Positions 1 to 6,232 of a stretch of DNA of 12,506 nucleotides are shown here, piece by piece. Source of the DNA: Chloroflexota bacterium (GTDB lineage: Bacteria > Chloroflexota > Dehalococcoidia > JACQGW01); assembly GCA_016199325.1 (NCBI GenBank), contig JACQGW010000038.1:1-12506 (forward strand). The letters are read 5' to 3'. Under the pieces are notes generated by a model that ran no database searches, was not told the DNA's origin, and was given only the letters and a program-made list of their open reading frames with translations. The translations under genes were made by a program, and so were the position numbers. Positions within the stretch are counted from its first letter, which is position 1. Each line of letters starts with the position of its first letter.

Positions 1-70
1 CCGCCCCATGCCCTCAGCCCTTCTTCCTTTCCCGCTCTCAACCGCTGCGCAAGCCCAAACTGCTGACCCG

Positions 71-99
71 TTGACAGCGGGCCGGTGAGCCGCTATCTT
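71..99 (+). promoter_or_regulatory. Sigma70-like promoter for the TcuA-like dehydrogenase
   Basis: A perfect -35 box TTGACA (71-76) is followed, after exactly 17 nt, by TATCTT (94-99), a 4/6 match to the -10 consensus. Transcription would start near 106, leaving a leader of about 160 nt before the ATG at 268. The box positions overlap a possible GTG start at 85, so that start cannot be used on a transcript from this promoter. I see no clear operator or riboswitch fold in the leader. Confidence 0.55.
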
Positions 100-254
100 G
101 ACGAGGCGCTGAGCAGAGGGGATGTTGACGTGCCGGCCGAGCTGGCCCTGGAATTCCATGAGTCGGCCAACCGGGCATCCCACATCAGCATGCTCCGGCA
201 GCGAGACGACGAGGCCGACGAGCGATGCCTCGGTCGTGGTCTTGATTCTCAGGC

Positions 255-260
255 GGAGGT
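255..260 (+). promoter_or_regulatory. Shine-Dalgarno that sets the dehydrogenase start
   Basis: GGAGGT lies 7 nt upstream of the ATG at 268. It is the best ribosome binding site in the neighbourhood and, with the promoter at 71-99, argues for starting at 268 rather than at the in-frame GTG at 85. Confidence 0.7.
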
Positions 261-267
261 GATCGCT

Positions 268-1755
268 ATGTCGCAGAGGAATCGTGATGTGGTCGTCGTC
301 GGCGCCGGCAACGCCGCGATGACGGCGGCGCTCGCGGCGCGCGAGGAGGGCGCCGGCGTCCTCGTGCTGGAGCGCGCCCCCGAGCACAGTCGGGGAGGCA
401 ACTCCTACTTCACCGGGGGCTTGGTCCGGGTGCCGTTTAACGGGTTGCCGGACATCCTGGAATTGGTCCCGGACCTCAGCAAGACCGAGAGCGAATCCAT
501 CGACGTCGGACAGTACACCCGCGAGCAGTTCTACGACGACTTCGCCCGCATTACCGACTACATGATGGACTCCGAGCTGACCAACGTGGTCGTCCAGGAG
601 GCGTTCCCGACCCTCAAGTGGCTGACGACCAAGGGCGTCCGCCTCACCCTGGCCTTCGGTCGCCAGGCGTTCAAGAAGGGGGAGAAGTACCGATTCTGGG
701 GCGGCGCTGTCCTCGAGTACATTGGCGCCGGCATCGGCCTGATCGACATGCTCTACAGGTCGGCGCAGCGAGAGGGCGTCGAGGTCTGGTACGGAGCGCG
801 GGCGGTCAAGCTGCTCACGGGCGACGGCAGGGTGGTCGGCGTGCGCGTGCGGCGAGCCGGCCAGACCGTGGACGTGCCGGCCGGGGCGGTGGTCCTGGCC
901 TGTGGCGGATTCGAGGCGAACCCGGAGATGCGGGCCCGCTATCTCGGACCGAGCTGGGACCTGGTGAAGGTGCGCGGCACGGAGTTCAACACCGGCGACG
1001 GCCTCCGGATGGCGTTCGAGATCGGCGCACAGCCGTACGGACACTTCAGCGGCTGCCATGCGGTCGCCTGGGACTACAACGCGCCGCCGACCGGCGATCG
1101 CACCGTCGGCGAGCTCTTTCAGAAACACTCTTACCCACTCGGCATCATTGTCAACCGCAACGGCGAGCGGTTCGTCGATGAGGGCGCCGATTTCCGCAAC
1201 TACACGTACGCCAGGTACGGGAAGGAGATCCTGAAGCAACCGGGGATGGCGGCCTTTCAGCTCTTCGACCAGAAAGTGCTCTCCATGCTGCGGGAGGAGT
1301 ACCGGATCCGGCAGGTCACGAAGGCGACGGCCGATACCATCGAAGGTCTGGCAGCCAGGCTCGAAATCGATCGGGCGGGGTTGACCCGCACGGTCGAGGA
1401 GTACAACGCGGCGGTGCAAGAGGACGTCCCCTTCGATCCGACGGTGAAGGACGGCAGGTCCACGATCGGCATCACGCCGCCGAAGTCGAACTGGGCGCTC
1501 AAGCTCGATACGCCGCCGTACGTCGGCTTTGCGGTCACCTGTGGCATCACCTTCACATTCGGCGGCCTGCGCGTGCGGACCAACGCGCAGGTGCTGGACG
1601 AGGACAACGCGCCCATCGGCGGGCTCTACGCCGCCGGGGAGCTGGTCGGGGGCCTCTTCTACCACAACTATCCGGGGGGCACCGGTCTCACCTCCGGCGC
1701 CGTCTTCGGTCGCATCGCCGGCCGCGAAGCCGCCCGAGCCAGCCGAGCCGGTTAG
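268..1755 (+). CDS. FAD-dependent dehydrogenase, TcuA-like (tricarballylate dehydrogenase / fumarate reductase flavoprotein family)
   Basis: The product is 495 residues, a usual length for single-subunit flavoproteins of the FAD_binding_2 (succinate dehydrogenase/fumarate reductase flavoprotein) family. Visible in the sequence are an N-terminal Rossmann motif VVVVGAGNAAMTAA (about residues 8-21), an acidic residue closing the second strand (E35), the TcuA-type motif RGGNSYFTGG (42-51), and the C-terminal FAD-closing motifs GGLYAAGE and HNYPGGTGL (about 451-475). The GNAAM variant of the dinucleotide motif plus RGGNS is characteristic of TcuA, which in Salmonella oxidises tricarballylate to cis-aconitate. 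It is presumed cytoplasmic, since no signal peptide is seen. TcuA normally passes electrons to TcuB and works with the transporter TcuC; neither is in this window, so the substrate is uncertain. A 3-ketosteroid dehydrogenase or a fumarate reductase-like enzyme is the alternative. The start at 268 is supported by GGAGGT 7 nt upstream. An in-frame extension to GTG 85 would add 61 residues with no family resemblance and would cross the promoter. Confidence 0.85.
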   Translation: MSQRNRDVVVVGAGNAAMTAALAAREEGAGVLVLERAPEHSRGGNSYFTGGLVRVPFNGLPDILELVPDLSKTESESIDVGQYTREQFYDDFARITDYMMDSELTNVVVQEAFPTLKWLTTKGVRLTLAFGRQAFKKGEKYRFWGGAVLEYIGAGIGLIDMLYRSAQREGVEVWYGARAVKLLTGDGRVVGVRVRRAGQTVDVPAGAVVLACGGFEANPEMRARYLGPSWDLVKVRGTEFNTGDGLRMAFEIGAQPYGHFSGCHAVAWDYNAPPTGDRTVGELFQKHSYPLGIIVNRNGERFVDEGADFRNYTYARYGKEILKQPGMAAFQLFDQKVLSMLREEYRIRQVTKATADTIEGLAARLEIDRAGLTRTVEEYNAAVQEDVPFDPTVKDGRSTIGITPPKSNWALKLDTPPYVGFAVTCGITFTFGGLRVRTNAQVLDEDNAPIGGLYAAGELVGGLFYHNYPGGTGLTSGAVFGRIAGREAARASRAG

Positions 1756-1767
1756 TGGTGCGCCACT
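1754..1767 (+). terminator. Weak hairpin at the dehydrogenase stop codon
   Basis: AGTGG-TGCG-CCACT forms a 5-bp stem with a 4-nt loop and overlaps the stop codon. No T-run follows, so this is at best a weak or factor-assisted terminator. Confidence 0.2.
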
Positions 1768-2158
1768 CTGATTCTGATGGATGCGGCTTGCCGATGTCAT
1801 GCGTCATGCCGTCAGATCTTGACGGGCGCTACCGATATGTACACGCTGATACGTCAACGGGGTAGGGGCGCACGCGGAGGCGCGAAGGCTACGGAGGGGG
1901 CCGCGCAGGTTCGTAGTGCGCACTCGCAAGTGCGCTCCCAGGCGTTCAGTGCCTCGGCCATGCCGGCCGGCGAGCGACACCGGCGGGGGGGCGCCGAACC
2001 GAACCGCAGCGTGCGCAAGCCGTTCTCCCACATGCGGTCCACTTCTGCGCGCCGGGGCAGGGCTCACTCTCGTTCGCGGCTGGCGAGCAGCCACGCCGCC
2101 GCTCGGCGTGCCGTGCATCTGTGCGTTCCGTGGACTGGTCCGCCGGGAGAAAGGACAG
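1768..2158. other. Gap of about 400 bases without a convincing gene
   Basis: The open frames here lie on both strands and overlap each other. They are rich in Arg, Ala and Ser, which is typical of GC-rich noncoding DNA, and none has a ribosome binding site or a recognisable motif. The only clear structure is a short inverted repeat, GCGCACT-CGCA-AGTGCGC at 1918-1935 (7-bp stem). The stretch could be a decayed gene or an unrecognised repeat; I cannot tell which. Confidence 0.5.
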
Positions 2159-2168
2159 TACAATTGTA
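2159..2168 (+). promoter_or_regulatory. Candidate -10 / operator palindrome upstream of the RHH-like gene
   Basis: TACAATTGTA is a perfect 10-bp palindrome in an AT-rich patch inside very GC-rich DNA, 91 nt before the ATG at 2260. TACAAT is a fair -10 box and matches the TACAAT boxes upstream of the antitoxin gene at 6516-6537. No good -35 lies at 17 nt. A symmetrical site would suit autoregulation by a ribbon-helix-helix dimer, but this is inference. Confidence 0.3.
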
Positions 2169-2259
2169 ATTATCTTGAGGTTGAGTGCCTCAGACAGCTT
2201 GGGAGCCGGAAGTGCCCTACGGCGGAGGAAGGGCGCGCGGTCGGAGGAGCATACCTACG

Positions 2260-2712
2260 ATGACCAGTCCGACTGAAACGTTGACGATTCGGTTGCCTGT
2301 CGCGGCGGTGCGTCGTCTACGGCGCGTCGCAGAGATTTCGGGGCGACCGGTAGATCAAGTGATTGCAGAAACGCTCGGATCAAGTCTGCCGCCCCTGCTG
2401 GAGGACGTGCCGGTCGCGTTCCATCGGGATCTTGCCTCGCTGGAAGCGCTGACGAATGAAGAACTCCGACAACAGGTCCACGTCGCTCTTGCCCCTGAGC
2501 ACCTTGCGCGCTATGACGAGTTGTTGGCCGCCAATGCGGTCGGCCAGCTTGACCAGGCGGGCCAGGAAGATCTCACCATGATGCGTTGGCAGGCGGATCG
2601 CCTGATGTTTCGCAAGGCGTATGCTGCCTTGTTGCTCAGATGGCGCGGCGAGCATCCCAACGCTCGCGGAGCTCGAACCGGGACCGTGATGCCTGCCATT
2701 GGCATCCCCTGA
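2260..2712 (+). CDS. Small protein with ribbon-helix-helix-like N-terminus; 3' end apparently frameshifted
   Basis: As read, the product has 150 residues. The N-terminus, TLTIRLPVAAVRRLRRVAEI (about residues 6-25), has the short beta strand and following helices of a ribbon-helix-helix DNA-binding fold, continuing through SGRPVDQVIAETL. The rest is helical and acidic, ending in ADRLMFRKAYAALLLRWRGE. The start is ATG 2260, with GGAGGAG 10 nt upstream. From memory, related proteins in Chloroflexota and cyanobacteria end in a motif like 'KAYAALLLKWRGHRIPTLEELE' and are followed by a short HNH-type gene. Here the in-frame tail after RWRGEH (from about 2656) is unrelated to that motif. The +1-shifted frame from 2657 reads PTLAELEPGP and stops at 2687-2689, exactly the expected ending. 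This points to a 2-nt loss or 1-nt gain near 2651-2656. The role could be an antitoxin or a regulator. The family is recognised by shape, not by name. Confidence 0.7.
   Translation: MTSPTETLTIRLPVAAVRRLRRVAEISGRPVDQVIAETLGSSLPPLLEDVPVAFHRDLASLEALTNEELRQQVHVALAPEHLARYDELLAANAVGQLDQAGQEDLTMMRWQADRLMFRKAYAALLLRWRGEHPNARGARTGTVMPAIGIP
2689..2712 (+). pseudogene. Possible stub of the deleted downstream partner gene
   Basis: In the corrected frame of the upstream gene, its stop TGA (2687-2689) overlaps an ATG (2689-2691), the TGATG arrangement of translationally coupled genes. The frame opened by that ATG encodes only MPAIGIP before a TGA at 2710-2712. If the relatives I recall are a fair guide, an HNH-type nuclease gene would start here, so this would be its first few codons. 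The evidence is positional only. Confidence 0.25.
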
Positions 2713-2753
2713 GGATTGATGCGAAGCCCGGTTGATTGACCCGGCCATCCGTT

Positions 2754-2840
2754 GTCATGCTGAGCCGCCGCGAAGCATCTCCTCACCGGTTGCCCGTTCG
2801 GCCCGAGGAGACGCTTCGCGGCGCGGCGGCTCAGCATGAC
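2754..2840. repeat. Dispersed hairpin repeat, complete copy
   Basis: A long imperfect inverted repeat. The left arm is 2754-2784 (begins GTCATGCTGAGCCGCC), the loop 2785-2804, and the right arm 2805-2840 (ends GGCGGCTCAGCATGAC). The arms pair over 31 bp except for one mismatch and a 5-nt bulge in the right arm. A half copy of the same sequence lies at 5306-5334 (28 of 29 bases identical to the left arm). Elements of this type, containing 'CATGCTGAGC...GCGAAGCATCTC', are scattered between genes in many GC-rich bacterial genomes, and this one behaves like a REP/MITE. Placed just after the RHH-like gene, it could also end transcription. Confidence 0.8.
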
Positions 2841-2863
2841 GGTCGAGGGTACCGACTCCCCTG

Positions 2864-2892
2864 TTGCTCGCCGCATTGTTCCCGTGTATGCT
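2864..2892 (+). promoter_or_regulatory. Weak candidate promoter upstream of the NHL gene
   Basis: TTGCTC (2864-2869), a 17-nt spacer, and TATGCT (2887-2892) match the consensus at 3/6 and 4/6 positions. It lies about 315 nt before the NHL start and upstream of the hairpin at 3041-3157, so its use for that gene is uncertain. Confidence 0.22.
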
Positions 2893-3040
2893 GTGGCTGT
2901 GACGTATGATCGAGGGACTAGGGGTCGCTCGGCGGCCTGTTCACAACCGGAGGATTCACCGGCCGTTCACCTGTTCCTCCCAGGTCCGATGTTGGCCCGA
3001 CGGGGTTCATGAGCGGACCGTTTCGCCAGGACCCTCCTCC

Positions 3041-3157
3041 GGCTCCCTCTCAGTGGGAGAGGGCGGGGGTGAGGGCCGTTCTGCCCAGCAGATCGTCAGT
3101 CTTGCGGCCGAGAAGCCCTCTCACCCCCTCCCTCTCCCAGCGGGGAGAGGGAGGGAG
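3041..3157. repeat. Inverted-repeat element with nested hairpins (CCCTCTC...GGGTGAGGGC type)
   Basis: Two related GC-rich blocks face each other. The left block (3043-3075) reads CTCCCTCTCAGTGGGAGAGG and then a GGGGGTGAGGGC tail. The right block (3115-3156) is close to its reverse complement, with a slightly longer inner stem around CTCTCCC-AGCG-GGGAGAG. Each block is itself a hairpin, so the element can fold as two small stems or one large one. 'CCCTCTCCC...GGGAGAGGG...GGTGAGGG' repeats are widespread between genes in GC-rich bacteria. This one ends about 50 bases before the NHL gene start and could affect its transcription or translation. Confidence 0.65.
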
Positions 3158-3207
3158 ACTCGAGCTCCGCCAGAACTATCCGTCCATGAAGCCGACGGGG
3201 GTGGCAC

Positions 3208-5079
3208 GTGCCGCGTCTGAATTCCGCTCGCTCGGTCTGGCTCGCCCTGTTGCTGCTCCTGTTGTCGCCCGCGCTCCTCGCGGGCCGGTCGCTGGGGGGA
3301 GGACCGGGGTCGGTCTCCAGCCCTTCGGCGGAGCCGCCCTACGTCTACGTCCGGCAGTGGGGCACTCCGGGCGGCACCCGGCTTGCCTCGCCGTCGGACG
3401 TTGCCGTGGACCACTCCGGCAACGTGTACGTCCAGGACAGCCATCTGTACCACATGGACGGCAACGTCGTGGTCACTCGCGTCAAGAAATACGCACCCGA
3501 CGGGAGCTATCTGACCGGGTGGGGCAGCACCGGCGGCGCCATCGCCGTCAGCGACTCCGGCACCGTCTACGTCGCCGACGGGAGCGCGCATCATATCCAG
3601 AAGTTCAGCCCCGACGGAGCGTACCTGGGCCAGTGGGGCGGCCGCGGCTCGGCCCGCGGGGAGTTCTTCGGCCCGACAGGGATCGCCGTGGACGCCGCCG
3701 GCACCGTCTACGTGGCAGATGCCTACAACTACCGCATCCAGAAGTTCACGGCCGATGGGACGTTCCTCACGCAGTGGGGCGGTCAGGGCAACGGCGAGGG
3801 CCAGTTCTCCTGGCCGCGGGCCGTCGCCACGGACGCCGCCGGCAACGTCTACGTCGTCGATGGGGGCAGCCGGCGCATTCAGAAGTTCACGGGGAACGGC
3901 CAGTATCTCGCGCAGTGGAGTGGCTGCTGCGGTCCCTATCCGACGGGCTCCGGCCCGGACCGCATCGCCGTCGATGCCTCCGGCAACGTCTACGTCACCG
4001 ACGGCGTCGGTGTGCAGAAGTTCACGACCGACGGAGCCTTCGTCGCCCGATGGGGGAGATGGGGCGCAGCCGACGGCTACTTCCGGCGAACCGGCGGGAT
4101 CGCCGTGGACCGCGCCGGCAACGTTTACGTCGCCGATTCCGGCCTGGGACGTGTCGTGAAGTTCCAGCCGGACGGCACGTACCTCGCGCAGCTCACCGGC
4201 CTTTACAACGGCCGGCTCGACTTCCCGCAGGGGATCGCGGTCGACCGCGCCCGCAACGTCTACGTCGCCGACACCGGCAACGCCCGCGTGCAGCAGTTCA
4301 CGGCAGATGGGGCCTACGTCCGACAGTGGGGCAACGCCGGCTCGATCGTCAGTCGTTTGGGTTACCCCACCGGCATCGCCCCGGACGGCTCCGGCGGCCT
4401 CTACGTCGTCGACGGCAGCCGCATCCAGCGGCTTGCGCCCGACGGCAGTTTCGTGGCGGGGTGGAGCTGCTGCTCGGGCAGTCCCTCCCCCATCGGGAGA
4501 TGGACGAGCCTCGCGGTGGATGGCGCCGGCAACGGCTACGTCCTGGACACCGATGCCCATTACGTGCTGAAGCTCAGCGCGACGGGGGAGTTCCTGATGC
4601 GATGGGGCACGCCGGGAGAGGCCGACGGCCAGTTGCACTACCCGCAGGGGATCGCGACCGACGCCGCCGGCAACGTCTACGTCGCCGACTCCTCCAGCAA
4701 CCGGATCCAGGTGTTCACCTCCTCCGGGGCGTTCCTCCGCAAGTGGGGATCTGCGGGCAAGGGCAGGGGGCAGTTCGACCGCCCCCGCGGCATTGCCGTG
4801 GACGGCGCCGGAAACGTCTACGTGGTGGACTCGTCGAACCACCGTGTCCAGAAGTTCACGTCCTCGGGCGGCTACCTCACGGAATGGGGGAGCCACGGCT
4901 CCGGCGACGGCCAGTTCTCCCATCCGAGCGGTGTAGCGGTTGACACCCTGGGGAATGTCTACGTAGCGGACGCGGGGAGCAACCGCATCCAGATCTTCGC
5001 GCCGAGTCAGACGAGGCTCGACTTCCGCACTGCGCTTTCGCGCGTGGCCCGGCAGTTGGGACCGCTGCTCGGGTGGTAA
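3208..5079 (+). CDS. Secreted NHL-repeat beta-propeller protein (12 repeats)
   Basis: The product has 623 residues. It begins with a basic start and a hydrophobic core, LALLLLLLSPALLAG (about residues 12-26), a Sec signal peptide without a lipobox cysteine. From about residue 45 to 605 it is built of twelve repeats of about 45 residues with the pattern 'P.GIAVD.AGNVYVAD...RIQKF..DG.YL.QWG...G.GQF', the NHL signature. Twelve blades suit two six-bladed propellers in tandem. NHL propellers bind proteins, nucleic acids or carbohydrates, and some act as lyases; no catalytic residues stand out here. Repeats 4 and 8 carry a vicinal Cys pair (SGCCG and SCCSG), which could form disulfides outside the cell. 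The C-terminus (FRTALSRVARQLGPLLGW) has no anchor or sorting signal. The start is GTG 3208, the only in-frame one that places the signal peptide at the N-terminus, preceded by a G-rich stretch rather than a classic Shine-Dalgarno. A long open frame on the opposite strand (3121-5271) is a by-product of high GC. Confidence 0.88.
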   Translation: MPRLNSARSVWLALLLLLLSPALLAGRSLGGGPGSVSSPSAEPPYVYVRQWGTPGGTRLASPSDVAVDHSGNVYVQDSHLYHMDGNVVVTRVKKYAPDGSYLTGWGSTGGAIAVSDSGTVYVADGSAHHIQKFSPDGAYLGQWGGRGSARGEFFGPTGIAVDAAGTVYVADAYNYRIQKFTADGTFLTQWGGQGNGEGQFSWPRAVATDAAGNVYVVDGGSRRIQKFTGNGQYLAQWSGCCGPYPTGSGPDRIAVDASGNVYVTDGVGVQKFTTDGAFVARWGRWGAADGYFRRTGGIAVDRAGNVYVADSGLGRVVKFQPDGTYLAQLTGLYNGRLDFPQGIAVDRARNVYVADTGNARVQQFTADGAYVRQWGNAGSIVSRLGYPTGIAPDGSGGLYVVDGSRIQRLAPDGSFVAGWSCCSGSPSPIGRWTSLAVDGAGNGYVLDTDAHYVLKLSATGEFLMRWGTPGEADGQLHYPQGIATDAAGNVYVADSSSNRIQVFTSSGAFLRKWGSAGKGRGQFDRPRGIAVDGAGNVYVVDSSNHRVQKFTSSGGYLTEWGSHGSGDGQFSHPSGVAVDTLGNVYVADAGSNRIQIFAPSQTRLDFRTALSRVARQLGPLLGW

Positions 5080-5196
5080 CGACTCGGATAGACCAGACTT
5101 ATCGCCGCGCTCCGCACCACAGGGCCGCCGTGAACGGCCGCACACGGGCGCGCAGGCCACAGATCGCGGACTTTCCGAGCCGCGAGCGGAAGTGAT

Positions 5197-5288
5197 GCAT
5201 CCGGCAAGTCCCTCGCGCCCCCTCAGGATGCCGCTCCGCCTGCCCCGGCCGCACCGGTCCCTCATGCGCATCCGGCAAGCCCCTCACG
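5197..5288. repeat. Direct repeat pair, 21 nt, period 71
   Basis: GCATCCGGCAAGTCCCTCGCG (5197-5217) recurs as GCATCCGGCAAGCCCCTCACG (5268-5288), 19 of 21 bases identical. Unlike a CRISPR there are only two copies. It may be the trace of a small duplication or part of a larger intergenic element. Confidence 0.55.
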
Positions 5289-5305
5289 ACCGGGTGCCCC
5301 CGTTC

Positions 5306-5334
5306 GTCATGCTGAGCCGCAGCGAAGCATCTCC
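5306..5334. repeat. Half copy of the dispersed hairpin repeat
   Basis: GTCATGCTGAGCCGCAGCGA and the following nine bases match the left arm of the 2754-2840 element at 28 of 29 positions. The facing arm is missing. It ends 4 nt from the acetyltransferase stop codon, so this solo arm sits exactly at a gene border. Confidence 0.75.
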
Positions 5335-5338
5335 CCTG

Positions 5339-5866
5339 TCAGGTCCACCCGGCCTTCGGCAATTCGAGCACCATCGGGGTGAAGCGGATGCCATTCGCCA
5401 CCTGTTCGCTGCTCGTCTCGCGAAAGCCGAGCGTTCGATAGACGGCGACGGAATTGGGGGACGCGTTGACGCTGACCGCGCGCAAGTCTGGCCTTGGTCG
5501 CAGACAGATCTCCAGCGATCTGTGCAGCAATTGCTTGCCGATGCCCCGGTGCTGACACCGCGTATCCACGAAGAACAGCGCCACGTGGTGATAGTCCCGC
5601 ATCTCGATCATGCCGACGACCTCGTCCGCGGACCAGGCGAGCAGCACGAAGTGGTCCATCTGCGAGCGGCGCAGGAGGAGCTCCGGCCGAGGGTACTTCA
5701 GGAACTCCTCGATCCCCTCTGCCGAGTAGAGGGGCGCGATGCACTCGCCGAACACGCGAGCAACCAGTTCGCCGACCGCGGTCTCCTGGCCTGGCTCCAT
5801 CAGGATGTAGCGAATATCTCCCACTTGCACTCGACCCGACGTTGCCAGCCGCCGACCCTTCGCCAT
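5339..5866 (-). CDS. GNAT-family N-acetyltransferase
   Basis: The product is 175 residues from ATG 5866. It carries the acetyl-CoA pyrophosphate-binding signature of motif A, VDTRCQHRGIGKQLLHRSLE (Q-x-x-G-x-G), preceded by the beta4 strand VALFFVD. Near the end is the typical VNASPNSVAVYRTLGF, in which an Asn and a Tyr commonly serve acetyl transfer. The substrate cannot be predicted; the family acetylates amines of small molecules, proteins or tRNA-bound amino acids. The start is uncertain. ATG 5866 has no clear Shine-Dalgarno and would overlap the upstream toxin gene by 67 nt. GTG 5830 or 5824 would give a product beginning just before the first strand (GDIRYILMEPGQ). ATG 5800 overlaps the toxin stop by one base (TGATG), ideal for coupling, but would cut off most of that strand. 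Whichever start is used, it is the third gene of the operon with the DUF433 and DUF5615 genes. It lacks an RHH antitoxin partner, so a TacT-like toxin role is not favoured. Confidence 0.82.
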   Translation of the reverse strand: MAKGRRLATSGRVQVGDIRYILMEPGQETAVGELVARVFGECIAPLYSAEGIEEFLKYPRPELLLRRSQMDHFVLLAWSADEVVGMIEMRDYHHVALFFVDTRCQHRGIGKQLLHRSLEICLRPRPDLRAVSVNASPNSVAVYRTLGFRETSSEQVANGIRFTPMVLELPKAGWT

Positions 5867-6213
5867 CGGTACAGTTCGTTGGGTAGGGGTAGGCCCTGGT
5901 TGAGAAGCGATTCGATTGCCTGCACGACCTCCGCGTCGGGAACGTCGTGGTGCTGGACAGTCAGAATGCACGCATGCTGCCGTAGAACGCCCCACGCTCT
6001 CGTCCATCGCAGCCAGGCATCGTGGAGCAATTGAAAGTCCGCTACGTCGTGGGTGAGAAGAATGCTCCCGCGCTCCGTCGCAAAGAGGAGGACCTGGTCG
6101 TCGGCGGCCTTCGTGAGTCGCTGTTCCCTGGCAGTCGCAGCCGTATGACCCGAGGCGATCAAGAGCCGGACGATATCGTGAGAGACGTTCTCATCCGCGA
6201 GGAAATCGGCCAC
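5800..6213 (-). CDS. DUF5615 PIN-like toxin of a type II toxin-antitoxin pair
   Basis: The product is 137 residues from GTG 6213. The N-terminus ADFLADENVSHDIVRLL and the later ILLTHDVADF match DUF5615, a PIN-like (Mut7-C-related) family in which the Asp and Glu of 'LADEN' and the Asp residues of 'THD..DF' stand where PIN RNases hold their metal. The likely role is an endoribonuclease toxin. The gene begins 19 nt after the antitoxin stop codon, and its own stop overlaps the possible downstream ATG at 5800. The GTG has no strong Shine-Dalgarno, consistent with lower expression of toxin than antitoxin. Frames extending upstream of 6213 only give Arg/Ser-rich shadow sequence inside the antitoxin gene. 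After the conserved ELYRWRRVGGWQRR, the last ten residues run into the acetyltransferase overlap. Activity is inferred from the family. Confidence 0.82.
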   Translation of the reverse strand: MADFLADENVSHDIVRLLIASGHTAATAREQRLTKAADDQVLLFATERGSILLTHDVADFQLLHDAWLRWTRAWGVLRQHACILTVQHHDVPDAEVVQAIESLLNQGLPLPNELYRWRRVGGWQRRVECKWEIFATS

Positions 6214-6232
6214 AGGTGAGCGACGGGCAGGC

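Larger units (their letters stand above)
5080..5338. other. Convergent intergenic region
   Basis: This lies between the 3' ends of the NHL gene (+) and the acetyltransferase gene (-). It holds a weak hairpin (GGCCG...CGGCC, 5123-5139), a pair of 21-nt direct repeats and a half copy of the dispersed hairpin repeat, the last two listed separately. No T-run terminator or gene is visible. Confidence 0.6.

Noticed and set aside
1777..2169. 130-codon plus-strand frame and overlapping minus-strand frames in the first gap
   Set aside because: Several competing frames with biased composition, no ribosome binding site and no family resemblance.
3009..4943. 644-codon plus-strand open frame overlapping the NHL gene
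   Set aside because: An out-of-frame reading rich in Arg and Pro that begins in the repeat element; no motif or ribosome binding site.
3121..5271. 716-codon open frame on the minus strand opposite the NHL gene
   Set aside because: The plus frame has a signal peptide and twelve clear NHL repeats. The antisense product is Val/Gly/Ala/Arg/Asp-rich with repeats that simply mirror the NHL periodicity.
5339..5866. GNAT as a TacT/AtaT-type toxin
   Set aside because: Those toxins are paired with an upstream RHH (DUF1778-type) antitoxin. Here the upstream genes form a complete DUF433/DUF5615 pair.
5192..6034. 280-codon plus-strand open frame across the acetyltransferase and toxin
   Set aside because: The minus strand shows GNAT motif A and DUF5615 motifs here; the plus frame has none.
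5800..6213. Toxin gene as an immunity gene for the RHS protein
   Set aside because: It shows DUF5615 PIN-like motifs and is preceded by its own antitoxin, and the RHS protein has no visible toxin domain to neutralise.
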